Shown piece after piece: positions 1-6,558 of a DNA stretch of 11,048 nucleotides. Each line of letters opens with the position of its first letter. Position 1 is the first letter of the stretch. A program made the position numbers and the translations under genes. The DNA is taken from NCBI GenBank assembly GCA_913063005.1, contig CAJXZI010000046.1, positions 1 through 11,048 of the forward strand, in the 5' to 3' direction. The notes under the pieces were generated by a model. It saw nothing but the letters and a program-made list of their open reading frames with translations, ran no database searches and had not been told where the DNA came from. The stretch is from an uncultured Halieaceae bacterium (lineage in GTDB: Bacteria > Pseudomonadota > Gammaproteobacteria > Pseudomonadales > Halieaceae).

Positions 1-365
1 TTAAACCCAACACAGACGATATGCGCGAAGCACCAAGTCGTTTCCTACTTGAAAACATTTGGTCTTGCGGCGGTAAGGTACGCGCCTTTGACCCAGAGGC
101 AATGGAAGCCTGCCATGCAATTTATGGCGACCGTGATGATATGGCCTACGTTGCATCTAAAGACGAGGCACTTGAAGGTGCGGACTGTCTTGTAGTCTGT
201 ACCGAATGGCGAACCTTTTGGTCACCCGATTTCGAGGCAATCAAAGATGCGCTTAGCGAACCCGTTATCGTCGATGGGCGTAATCTCTACGATCCGAACT
301 ATCTAGCGAGTATCGGCATTGAGTATTACGGAATTGGCCGTGGGCTATCGGTAAAGCAGCATTGA
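1..365 (+). CDS. ugd: UDP-glucose 6-dehydrogenase, C-terminal part (5' end outside window)
   Basis: This is the last ~120 residues of a UDP-glucose/GDP-mannose dehydrogenase, the cytoplasmic NAD-dependent enzyme that oxidises UDP-glucose to UDP-glucuronate for exopolysaccharide or LPS sugars. The reading frame is open from the first base. It begins with the family motif KPNTDDMREAPS, where the catalytic domain joins the C-terminal UDP-binding domain. It continues with a Rossmann-type C-terminal domain (ADCLVVCTEW, then VDGRNLYDP, then YYGIGR near the end), all typical of Ugd. The ATG at 21 lies inside the conserved motif and is not a real start. The TGA stop (363-365) overlaps the TTG start of rimB, so the two genes are probably co-transcribed and translationally coupled. 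A GDP-mannose dehydrogenase is less likely, because the DGRNLYDP and YYGIGR endings fit Ugd better. Confidence 0.93.
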   Translation, partial: KPNTDDMREAPSRFLLENIWSCGGKVRAFDPEAMEACHAIYGDRDDMAYVASKDEALEGADCLVVCTEWRTFWSPDFEAIKDALSEPVIVDGRNLYDPNYLASIGIEYYGIGRGLSVKQH

Positions 366-808
366 AAACATACACTGTGGGCTGGCGTGAATGGGTGGAA
401 TTGCCCGAACTCGCTATCGGCCCGATAAAGGCGAAGGTTGATACGGGCGCGCGCACTAGCGCCTTGCACGCCATTGATCTCGAAATATCTGAAAGGAATG
501 GTCAGGCGTGGGTTAGCTTTACCTTCGAAAACGAGGACGGCTCAATGGGTGCCCGCAACGAGGCGCCTGTGGAAGAGTTTCGTGACGTCACAAACTCAGG
601 CGGCCAAAGCGAATCGCGGCCGGTCATCAAAACCCCTTTGAAGCTCGGTGATGTTTACAAGCTCGTCGAGCTCACGCTTACGCAGCGCGACAATATGGCG
701 TACCGAATGCTTATTGGTCGCACCACGCTCTCTTCAGAATTCATCGTGGCCCCTGCCGAGAGCTTTGTATTGGGCGGCGACGAGTTAAGCTCGGGAAACC
801 CAAAATGA
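362..808 (+). CDS. rimB: RimB-like retropepsin-type protease (ATP-dependent zinc protease family, COG4067/DUF785)
   Basis: A 148-residue protein of the small RimK-associated protease family. The N-terminus reads VGWREWVELPEL, followed by the retropepsin-like active-site signature VDTGARTSAL (Asp27-Thr-Gly). The second conserved element MLIGRTTL lies near residues 116-123. Together they cover a whole single-domain family member. In Pseudomonas, RimB works with RimK and is reported to act on the glutamate tail that RimK adds to ribosomal protein S6. That role is known for the family and inferred here. The start is TTG at 362, overlapping the ugd stop by four bases; the conserved domain begins six residues later, so no later start fits. 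No strong Shine-Dalgarno sequence is visible, consistent with coupled translation. The TGA stop overlaps the rimK ATG (ATGA, 805-808). Confidence 0.87.
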   Translation: MKTYTVGWREWVELPELAIGPIKAKVDTGARTSALHAIDLEISERNGQAWVSFTFENEDGSMGARNEAPVEEFRDVTNSGGQSESRPVIKTPLKLGDVYKLVELTLTQRDNMAYRMLIGRTTLSSEFIVAPAESFVLGGDELSSGNPK

Positions 809-1710
809 AAATAGCGATCCTCTCTCGCAACCCTGACCTTTACAGCACCAATCGTCTTTTCGAAGAGGCCGAGCGAAAGGACCACGAGTGCCAAGTCATC
901 GATACGCTCAAGTGCTCGATCGACATTACGACGGCAAACCCCGCGATTTGGTACAAAGGTGAGAAGTTAGAGCGACAGGACGCCATCATCCCTCGCATAG
1001 GCGCCTCGATTACGGATTACGGAACAGCCGTTATTCGTCAGTTCGAGATGATGGACACCTATAGCCTCGTGGGCTCCATACCGCTTGGGCGATCACGCTC
1101 GAAACTTCGAGCTCTGCAATTGCTTGCGCGTAAAGGACTCGGTATGCCCGCCACCGGGTTTGCCCACGATGTTCACAACACGAGACAGCTCATTAAGTTG
1201 GTCGGCGGAGCGCCTGTGGTTGTAAAGCTACTCGAGGGAACACAAGGCCGTGGCGTTGTGCTCGCAGAGACGGTCAAAGCTGCCGAGTCAGTGATCGATG
1301 CGTTTACCGAGCTAAAAGCAGACTTTCTCGTGCAAGAGTTCATCAAAGAGGCCGGCGGTAGTGATGTTAGGTGTTTTGTCATTGGTAATCGCGTTGTGGC
1401 GGCGATGGAGCGGGTGTCACTACCCGGCGAGTTTAGATCGAACCTTCATCGCGGCGGCAGCGCGCAGCTCACCAAACTGACACCCACAGAGCGCCGAACC
1501 GCGGTTAAAGCCGCGCAGACCATGGGGCTCGACGTCGCAGGTGTTGACCTCATTCGGTCTAGTCGGGGTCCGCTGGTGCTTGAGGTCAACTCATCACCCG
1601 GACTTCGGGGTATTGAAGAAGCAACCGGTGTAAATGTGGCAGCCAAGATCATCAAGTACATCGAGGACAATGTGGATTCACCCAAATCTCGACGAAAGGA
1701 TAAGGGCTAA
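805..1710 (+). CDS. rimK: Ribosomal protein S6--L-glutamate ligase RimK
   Basis: A 301-residue ATP-grasp ligase, the same length as characterised RimK proteins (about 300). RimK adds glutamate residues to the C-terminus of ribosomal protein S6, altering ribosome composition and translation. Visible motifs are the N-terminal MKIAILSRNP, the ATP-grasp lysine in VVVKLLEGTQGRGV (K141), VQEFI plus GSDVRCFVIG, the substrate/ATP loop FRSNLHRGGSA (211-220), AGVDLI with Asp248, and the metal-binding LEVNSSPGLRGIE (Glu260, Asn262). Translation is coupled to rimB through an ATGA overlap. The substrate gene rpsF is at the other end of this window. A LysX-type ligase is less likely because the SNLHRGG and NSSPGLRGIE forms are those of RimK. 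No convincing intrinsic terminator follows the gene. Confidence 0.95.
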   Translation: MKIAILSRNPDLYSTNRLFEEAERKDHECQVIDTLKCSIDITTANPAIWYKGEKLERQDAIIPRIGASITDYGTAVIRQFEMMDTYSLVGSIPLGRSRSKLRALQLLARKGLGMPATGFAHDVHNTRQLIKLVGGAPVVVKLLEGTQGRGVVLAETVKAAESVIDAFTELKADFLVQEFIKEAGGSDVRCFVIGNRVVAAMERVSLPGEFRSNLHRGGSAQLTKLTPTERRTAVKAAQTMGLDVAGVDLIRSSRGPLVLEVNSSPGLRGIEEATGVNVAAKIIKYIEDNVDSPKSRRKDKG

Positions 1711-1780
1711 GAAAAACCCCGAATGCTGCGCCCACATCATCAGTTACCGATCAGATGGGCACTAACCAAATCGCGATTAA

Positions 1781-1864
1781 TCAGCCCTTTAAACTGATAT
1801 AAAGAAATACGCCGACCAAAAACGCTAACAACCCCAAGGCAATCAACTGTTCTTTTTGAGACAT
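1781..1864 (-). CDS. Small single-span membrane protein, 27 residues (hypothetical)
   Basis: A short minus-strand reading frame of 27 codons, ATG at 1864-1862 and TGA at 1783-1781. The product starts with a polar, charged MSQKEQ stretch and continues as one hydrophobic helix of about 18 residues (LIALGLLAFLVGVFLYIS) ending in LKG. This is the architecture of a small inner-membrane protein. A strong Shine-Dalgarno sequence (GGAGG, 1874-1870) sits five bases before the ATG, and an in-frame TAA four codons upstream rules out a longer protein. The ATG, ribosome site and hydrophobic composition are seen directly; function is unknown and I recognise no family. It is alone on its strand between rimK and ettA, so it would need its own promoter, and none is clear. 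A chance frame remains possible. Confidence 0.5.
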   Translation of the reverse strand: MSQKEQLIALGLLAFLVGVFLYISLKG

Positions 1865-2116
1865 ACGGCCCTCCGCTTAAGGCGCTAGCTAGTTGGCCAC
1901 TTGTTAACCAGCCCATGCAAAAACAACAAATAATCCCTAGGTTTGGTAACCCACACGGGGAGGCAAACGCGACGGTCTGAGAGCTTCTGTCGAATTGTAA
2001 GTCGTTTTTCGTACAAACAGGGGTACGCAATCTGACTTGACTGCGAAGTACGAGGTAGAATTGCCGGCGTTTAGCCACAAAGCTGCTTTAGCCCAAGTAA
2101 TTTCAAGGTCAAAAAC
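1865..2116. other. Intergenic region between the small membrane protein gene and ettA
   Basis: About 250 bases between two divergent genes. It contains the ribosome site of the small minus-strand gene at its left edge and the ettA leader at its right edge. Short AT-rich runs (about 1915-1935 and 2005-2012) and a possible promoter near 2032-2061 are the only signals I can point to. Two open frames cross the region on the minus strand, but they lack recognisable ribosome sites or protein-like sequence. I see no tRNA, riboswitch or strong hairpin. Confidence 0.4.
2032..2061 (+). promoter_or_regulatory. Possible sigma70-type promoter for ettA
   Basis: A -10-like TAGAAT (2056-2061; five of six to consensus) lies 18 bases downstream of CTGACT (2032-2037; four of six to the -35 consensus). 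Initiation would fall near 2068, giving a leader of about 50 bases before the ettA ATG. A better -35-like TTGACT at 2037 is too close (13 bases) to pair with this -10. This is a pattern match only. Confidence 0.3.
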
Positions 2117-3805
2117 ATGAGTGACAACAAACACGGAAAATCAGGTCAATACGTCTACTCGATGAATCGCGTGAGTAAGGTGGTACCTCCCAAGCGCGAA
2201 ATTTTAAAAGACATATCGCTCTCGTTTTTCCCCGGCGCGAAAATTGGTGTTTTAGGCCTCAACGGCGCGGGTAAATCGACGCTCCTAAAAATCATGGCCG
2301 GTATCGATACTGACATTCAGGGCGAAGCCCGTCCGCAAGCCGGCATCAAAATTGGCTACCTTGCTCAAGAGCCACAACTGAACCCCGAAAAAGACGTGCG
2401 CGGAAATGTCGAGGAGGGACTTGCAGAAGCGATCGATGCGCTCGCCGGTCTCGACAAAATTTATGCGGCTTACGCCGAGCCTGACGCAGATTTCGACGCA
2501 TTGGCAAAAGAGCAAGCGCGTCTAGAAGACGTTATTCAAGCAACGGATGCGCACAACCTCGAAACTCGTCTTAACGTTGCTGCTGATGCATTGAGGCTTC
2601 CGCCTTGGGATGCGGACGTCACCAATTTATCGGGCGGTGAGCAACGCCGTGTGGCCCTCGCAAGACTTTTGCTCAGCGAGCCAGACATGCTGCTCTTGGA
2701 CGAGCCAACCAACCACTTAGATGCTGAGTCTGTGGGCTGGCTAGAGCGGTTCTTAGAGGGCTTTACGGGAACCGTGGTCGCGATTACTCACGATCGCTAT
2801 TTCCTCGACAATGCCGCTGGCTGGATTTTAGAACTCGACCGAGGTCGCGGTATCCCCTACGAGGGCAACTATTCCACATGGCTAGAAGCGAAAGATCAGC
2901 GTTTAGCCCAAGAGCAACGCCAAGAGGCGTCTCGGCAAAAAGCCATTAAAGCAGAGCTTGAGTGGGTAAGATCAAACCCCAAAGGCCGACAGGCGAAGAA
3001 TAAAGCACGTCTTGCTCGGTTTGATGAATTGAACTCGCAAGATTTCCAGACCCGTAACGAAACCAACGAAATTTACATTCCGCCCGGTCCGCGCCTCGGC
3101 GACAAAGTGGTCGAAGTCGAAGGCCTCAGAAAGGTTTTTGGTGATCGCCTGTTATTTGACGATGTGACGTTTACCGTGCCAAAGGGCGCGATCGTGGGTA
3201 TCGTTGGTGCAAACGGCATGGGTAAATCGACCCTTTTCCGATTACTGATGGGACACGAGCAGCCAGATGGGGGCTCGGTGACGGTTGGTGAAACGGTACA
3301 GCTCGGATATGTTGATCAGTCACGCGATGACCTTGACGGCTCTAAGACCGTCTGGGAAGAAGTGTCCGACGGTCTCGATATCATTCGCATTGGCACTTAT
3401 GAAGTGCCCTCTCGCTCGTATATCGGTCGATTCAATTTCAAAGGCTCCGACCAACAGAAGTTCGTAAAGGACCTTTCAGGCGGTGAGCGCAACCGCTTAC
3501 ATCTTGCCAAGCTACTTAAGCAAGGCGCTAACGTGCTGCTCCTCGATGAACCGACCAACGACCTTGACGTCGAGACACTGCGCGCCCTTGAAGACGCTAT
3601 ACAGGCCTTCCCTGGCTCTGCCATGGTGATCTCACACGATCGCTGGTTCCTCGATCGTATTGCGACACACATTCTTGCCTATGAAGATGATGGTTCTGTT
3701 GTCTTCCACGAGGGCAACTACACGGAGTACGAAGAAGATCGTCGCGCTCGATTAGGAAGAGATGCCGAAGTCCCGAGCCGCGTCAAACATCGAAAGTTGA
3801 TGTAG
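2117..3805 (+). CDS. ettA: Energy-dependent translational throttle protein EttA (ABC-F ATPase)
   Basis: A 562-residue ABC-F protein, slightly longer than E. coli EttA (about 555) because of a few extra N-terminal residues. EttA binds the ribosomal E site and gates formation of the first peptide bonds according to the ATP/ADP ratio. It has two complete ATP-binding cassettes. The first has Walker A GLNGAGKST (47-55), signature LSGGEQRR (171-178) and Walker B LLLDEPTNHLD (192-202). The second has GANGMGKST (364-372), LSGGERNR (453-460) and LLLDEPTNDLD (473-483). Between them, residues about 245-325 form the charged P-site tRNA interaction linker (RSNPKGRQAKNKAR). An arm-like insertion occurs around 95-140. 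There are no transmembrane segments. The N-terminal QYVYSMNRVSKVVPPKREIL is diagnostic for EttA over Uup or YheS. An AAGG ribosome site lies upstream of the ATG. Confidence 0.96.
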   Translation: MSDNKHGKSGQYVYSMNRVSKVVPPKREILKDISLSFFPGAKIGVLGLNGAGKSTLLKIMAGIDTDIQGEARPQAGIKIGYLAQEPQLNPEKDVRGNVEEGLAEAIDALAGLDKIYAAYAEPDADFDALAKEQARLEDVIQATDAHNLETRLNVAADALRLPPWDADVTNLSGGEQRRVALARLLLSEPDMLLLDEPTNHLDAESVGWLERFLEGFTGTVVAITHDRYFLDNAAGWILELDRGRGIPYEGNYSTWLEAKDQRLAQEQRQEASRQKAIKAELEWVRSNPKGRQAKNKARLARFDELNSQDFQTRNETNEIYIPPGPRLGDKVVEVEGLRKVFGDRLLFDDVTFTVPKGAIVGIVGANGMGKSTLFRLLMGHEQPDGGSVTVGETVQLGYVDQSRDDLDGSKTVWEEVSDGLDIIRIGTYEVPSRSYIGRFNFKGSDQQKFVKDLSGGERNRLHLAKLLKQGANVLLLDEPTNDLDVETLRALEDAIQAFPGSAMVISHDRWFLDRIATHILAYEDDGSVVFHEGNYTEYEEDRRARLGRDAEVPSRVKHRKLM

Positions 3806-3829
3806 AACGCTAGGCAGCACATGACAAAT

Positions 3830-3865
3830 CAGTCCAGACCCATTGATTGATGGGCTGGGCTGTTT
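3830..3865 (+). terminator. Hairpin terminator after ettA
   Basis: An inverted repeat begins 25 bases past the ettA stop. Left arm 3830-3843 and right arm 3850-3862 pair over 13 positions, with one bulged A and one G-T wobble, around a six-base loop (TGATTG). Only three T residues follow before the tandem repeat begins, so the U-tract is short. It is a plausible but not ideal intrinsic terminator. Confidence 0.6.
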
Positions 3866-3866
3866 G

Positions 3867-3927
3867 AGCGACAAGCGACAAGCGACAAGCGACAAGCGAC
3901 AAGCGACAAGCGACAAGCGACAAGCGA
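3867..3927. repeat. Heptanucleotide tandem repeat (AGCGACA)8.7
   Basis: Eight perfect consecutive copies of the 7-base unit AGCGACA plus five bases of a ninth, 61 bases in all, in the ettA-radA intergenic region. Every copy is identical. It starts one base after the T-run of the ettA terminator. It is outside any credible gene, and the unit is too short, and has no spacers, to be a CRISPR. Perfect short repeats like this typically arise by slipped-strand replication and vary in copy number between strains. Confidence 0.97.
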
Positions 3928-4082
3928 TTAGAGTGTAACCCCCTCACTTACAGCTTCTACAGCTTCGCCAGATTTGTGATGATTCCGCAGCTGACTATCC
4001 GTGGTCCGGCTCAATATCCACAACCGCGGGAAAATGATCCCAAAGGCTCCGCAACAATCACCGCATCCACTGAATTAAAGCC

Positions 4083-4103
4083 TGCACTCAGTCAAAGAGT
4101 GCA
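4083..4103 (-). terminator. Hairpin overlapping the radA stop codon, possible terminator
   Basis: A perfect 7-base-pair inverted repeat (TGCACTC at 4083-4089, GAGTGCA at 4097-4103) with a seven-base loop. It spans the last codons and stop of radA. On the minus strand it is followed by a weak T-containing stretch (GGCTTTAATT) rather than a clean U-run. The symmetry is seen directly; termination is inferred. Confidence 0.4.
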
Positions 4104-5455
4104 ATGGCTTCATCGAGCCGAGAGACAGGTTGAACCTGAATGCCAGGGATTTTTGTTCTCGGCGCATTACCTTTAGGAACGATGGCACGCTTAAAGCCAT
4201 GCTTCGCTGCTTCGGCAATCCGTTCCTGACCGCTTGTTACCGGACGAATCTCACCCGTGAGACCAACCTCACCAAAGACAACGAGGTCTTTGGGAAGCAC
4301 CTTGTTACGAAGGCTTGAGACGACAGCGAGTAAGAGCGATAAGTCACCGCTGGTTTCAGCGATTCGAACACCACCCACCACATTGGCAAAGACGTCCTGA
4401 TCACCCACGTGTAAGCCCACGTGTCGGTGTAAAACAGCGAGCAACATAGCGAGTCGGTTCTGTTCAAAGCCCACGGCAACACGGCGCGGATTCCCTAAAT
4501 TACTGGCGTCGACCAAGGCCTGAATCTCAACGAGCAAGGGACGTGTCCCTTCCCACACCACAACGACGACGGTCCCCGGTGCTGGCGTCTCAGCGCGCTC
4601 TAAGAAAATAGCCGACGGATTGAGGACTTCTTTCAAGCCGACATCAGTCATGGCAAAGACACCGAGCTCATTGACTGCACCAAAGCGATTTTTCTGGCCA
4701 CGCAGCGTTCGGTAGCGAGAGTCTTGTTCACCCTCAAGCAATACCGAGCAGTCGATCATATGCTCAAGTACCTTAGGGCCGGCTAAGCTACCATCCTTGG
4801 TTACATGGCCCACCAGAATCAATACGGTACCGGTTTGCTTGGCATAACGCGTCAGCAGAGCCGCACAGTCCCGCACTTGAGCAACGCTTCCAGGTGCTGA
4901 CGTCAATGCATCGCTGTGAATAACCTGAATAGAGTCGACCACCAAAACCTTTGGTTTATGTTTGTCAGCCGCCGTCAAAATCTCGTTAACGTCGGTTTCT
5001 GCCATTAGCTGTAAAGCGTCGGTCTCAAGACCCAAACGCTTAGCGCGCATGGCAACCTGCTGCGGGGACTCCTCACCCGTGACGTAAAGCGCTGGCGCCG
5101 CCGCCGCGAGTTTGCACAGGGTTTGAAGGAGTAATGTGCTCTTCCCTGCACCGGGATGACCACCGATTAAAATCGCAGAACCGGGGACAAAGCCACCGCC
5201 CAATACTCGGTCAAGCTCGGCAAAACCGGAGCTGAATCTCGGCAGATCTATCAGGTCAATTTCCGAGAGCTTTTGTACCGTTGCTGTCGTGCCAGCAAAC
5301 CCGCCTCGCGACTTTGGACTCGCCGCAGAACTGGGACCTGAGAGCCTAACCTCAGAGAGCGTATTCCAGGCCTGACAAGCAGAGCATTGCCCTTGCCACT
5401 TACGATAGTCAGCGCCGCAGTCATTACAGACAAAGGCAGTCTTAGTTTTTGCCAT
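4088..5455 (-). CDS. radA: DNA repair protein RadA (Sms)
   Basis: A 455-residue RecA-like ATPase of the RadA/Sms family, close to the usual 455-460. RadA drives branch migration and processing of recombination intermediates, acting with RecA as a DnaB-like ring on single-stranded DNA. Visible are an N-terminal zinc finger with four cysteines (C10, C13, C24, C27), Walker A GGHPGAGKST (98-107), Walker B VLVVDSIQ (170-177), the RadA-specific KNRFG motif (255-259), and a C-terminal Lon-protease-like domain from about residue 285. The ATG at 5455 is preceded by a GGAG ribosome site and the zinc finger follows directly, so the start is secure. It is transcribed divergently from the putative helicase-loader genes, sharing a 74-base upstream region. 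Confidence 0.97.
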   Translation of the reverse strand: MAKTKTAFVCNDCGADYRKWQGQCSACQAWNTLSEVRLSGPSSAASPKSRGGFAGTTATVQKLSEIDLIDLPRFSSGFAELDRVLGGGFVPGSAILIGGHPGAGKSTLLLQTLCKLAAAAPALYVTGEESPQQVAMRAKRLGLETDALQLMAETDVNEILTAADKHKPKVLVVDSIQVIHSDALTSAPGSVAQVRDCAALLTRYAKQTGTVLILVGHVTKDGSLAGPKVLEHMIDCSVLLEGEQDSRYRTLRGQKNRFGAVNELGVFAMTDVGLKEVLNPSAIFLERAETPAPGTVVVVVWEGTRPLLVEIQALVDASNLGNPRRVAVGFEQNRLAMLLAVLHRHVGLHVGDQDVFANVVGGVRIAETSGDLSLLLAVVSSLRNKVLPKDLVVFGEVGLTGEIRPVTSGQERIAEAAKHGFKRAIVPKGNAPRTKIPGIQVQPVSRLDEAIALFD

Positions 5456-5469
5456 AGATCGCTCCGACA

Positions 5470-5487
5470 GGGGTGCCCAGCCACCCC
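5470..5487 (-). promoter_or_regulatory. Small hairpin in the radA leader
   Basis: A perfect 6-base GC-rich inverted repeat (GGGGTG / CACCCC) with a six-base loop lies just upstream of the radA ribosome site, in the 74 bases between radA and the divergent replication gene. It could be part of the radA 5' leader or a protein-binding site. No clear -35/-10 pair is visible for either gene here. Confidence 0.3.
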
Positions 5488-5529
5488 GAAACCGCTATGC
5501 TACCAGACCAAGAGTCATAGCTAACATCC

Positions 5530-6558
5530 ATGTCTAACTCACGATTCATCCCTGAACGCTATTGCACGTTCTCAGCGCAACTCGCGGCCACGATTGGTCT
5601 CGAGGAGGCCATTTTGCTACAAGGATTGAGTCATCAGTTGGGCGCTGACAACGTGCAGGATACCGCTATTTCTATCCCGGCATTGACAAAAGAGTTCCCC
5701 TTTTGGGATGACATCAAACTCAATCAGCTTCTGCAGCGCCTTGTCGACTTGGGGATCATTTCCGCATCGCCAACATCCGATCCGGCAGTCTGGTCAACTC
5801 GCCGACATTACAGAAATGATCCTCCCAAAGTACAAACCACTCAGTCATGGCGCCCAAGCGAGCACGTGATTGATCTTCTCAACTTAAACCATGGGCTCAC
5901 ACGGGATTACATCCTGTCTCAGCTGAAGACCTTCGATCGCTCAGGTGACCCAAAGGGATATGACAGTCGTTTTCGACAACACGTCTTGTCCGAATGGCGT
6001 CACAGCCAAAGGCACCCCGCCTTTGACATTAAAGAGCCACCTAAGTTTGATAACCAGTGGCAACCGAGTGGTGACGCTCAGGAGATCCTCGCAAGAGCCG
6101 AAATTCCGGCCTCCTTTTACGATGAGATAAGGCCCGAGTTCATTCTCTACTGGAAGGAACGCGGCGGTGCACCGAAAGACGTCAACAGTAAGTTCATACA
6201 GTTTGTGCGCCAACGATGGGTACGCCACGAGAATAGTATTCAGCACAGCACCCTGCCTGAGCGACTTAACCCGCAATGGCGACCCAATGCGGCGGTGTAT
6301 GAAACACTCACGTTATCCGGAATCAGCCAGGAGTACGCAGATTCGGTACTCAATGAATTTGTTGTTTACTGGGTCGACAGCAACGAAGTGCACACCTCGT
6401 GGAACGCGAAGTTTTTGCAGCATGTAAAATACCAATGGCAACGCCATCAGGAGCAGACCAGTGGCAGATCAACATCAAGCGGGGGCGCTGGCCCAGCAGA
6501 TCGCACGAAAGACCGCAGCATCTCCGACGACCTCAGCGACACCAGCTGGGCAGGCTAA
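5530..6558 (+). CDS. Putative replication accessory protein: winged-helix-like N-terminus plus three DnaT-like domains (DopC / lambda O-type candidate)
   Basis: A 342-residue protein. Residues about 1-95 (RFIPERYCTFSAQLAATIGLEEAILLQ..., ending in STRRHY) resemble the winged-helix N-termini of phage O-type and other replication initiators. Three tandem repeats follow, matching the DnaT DNA-binding domain pattern W-x-P, F/YW, W/F-KF-HV-W. They span about 107-156, 177-230 and 250-303, with lead tryptophans W107, W177 and W250 spaced 70 and 73 residues apart. E. coli DnaT has one such domain. The last ~33 residues are polar and low in complexity. It precedes and overlaps a lambda P-like gene beside dnaB, so a role in bringing DnaB to DNA is inferred. 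It may be the dopC gene described as lambda O-derived, but I cannot confirm orthology. ATG 5530 has only a weak ribosome site; an in-frame TAG at 5518 rules out a longer start. Confidence 0.8.
   Translation: MSNSRFIPERYCTFSAQLAATIGLEEAILLQGLSHQLGADNVQDTAISIPALTKEFPFWDDIKLNQLLQRLVDLGIISASPTSDPAVWSTRRHYRNDPPKVQTTQSWRPSEHVIDLLNLNHGLTRDYILSQLKTFDRSGDPKGYDSRFRQHVLSEWRHSQRHPAFDIKEPPKFDNQWQPSGDAQEILARAEIPASFYDEIRPEFILYWKERGGAPKDVNSKFIQFVRQRWVRHENSIQHSTLPERLNPQWRPNAAVYETLTLSGISQEYADSVLNEFVVYWVDSNEVHTSWNAKFLQHVKYQWQRHQEQTSGRSTSSGGAGPADRTKDRSISDDLSDTSWAG
6449..6463 (+). promoter_or_regulatory. Strong ribosome binding site inside the upstream gene
   Basis: AGGAG at 6449-6453 lies seven bases before the GTG at 6461, inside the coding sequence of the DnaT-domain gene. 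It fixes the start of the lambda P-like gene and shows that the 98-base overlap is real rather than a choice of the longest frame. Its strength contrasts with the weak site of the upstream gene, which suggests the downstream protein could be made at higher level. Confidence 0.75.

Noticed and set aside
21..365. A complete 114-residue protein starting at ATG 21
   Set aside because: The frame is open upstream and the ATG is inside the conserved KPNTDDMREAPS motif of UDP-glucose dehydrogenase; this is a truncated gene end.
2037..2061. TTGACT (2037) paired with TAGAAT (2056) as the ettA promoter
   Set aside because: The spacer is only 13 bases, too short for a sigma70 promoter; a weaker -35 at 2032 with an 18-base spacer was preferred.
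1740..2078. A 112-codon minus-strand frame in the rimK-ettA gap
   Set aside because: The product is irregular with scattered Cys and no coherent domain, no ribosome site was seen, and it overlaps the better supported 27-codon frame.
3867..3927. The tandem repeat as a CRISPR array or origin iterons
   Set aside because: Units are seven bases with no spacers, so it is not CRISPR. There are no DnaA boxes, AT-rich unwinding region or initiator gene beside it to support an origin.
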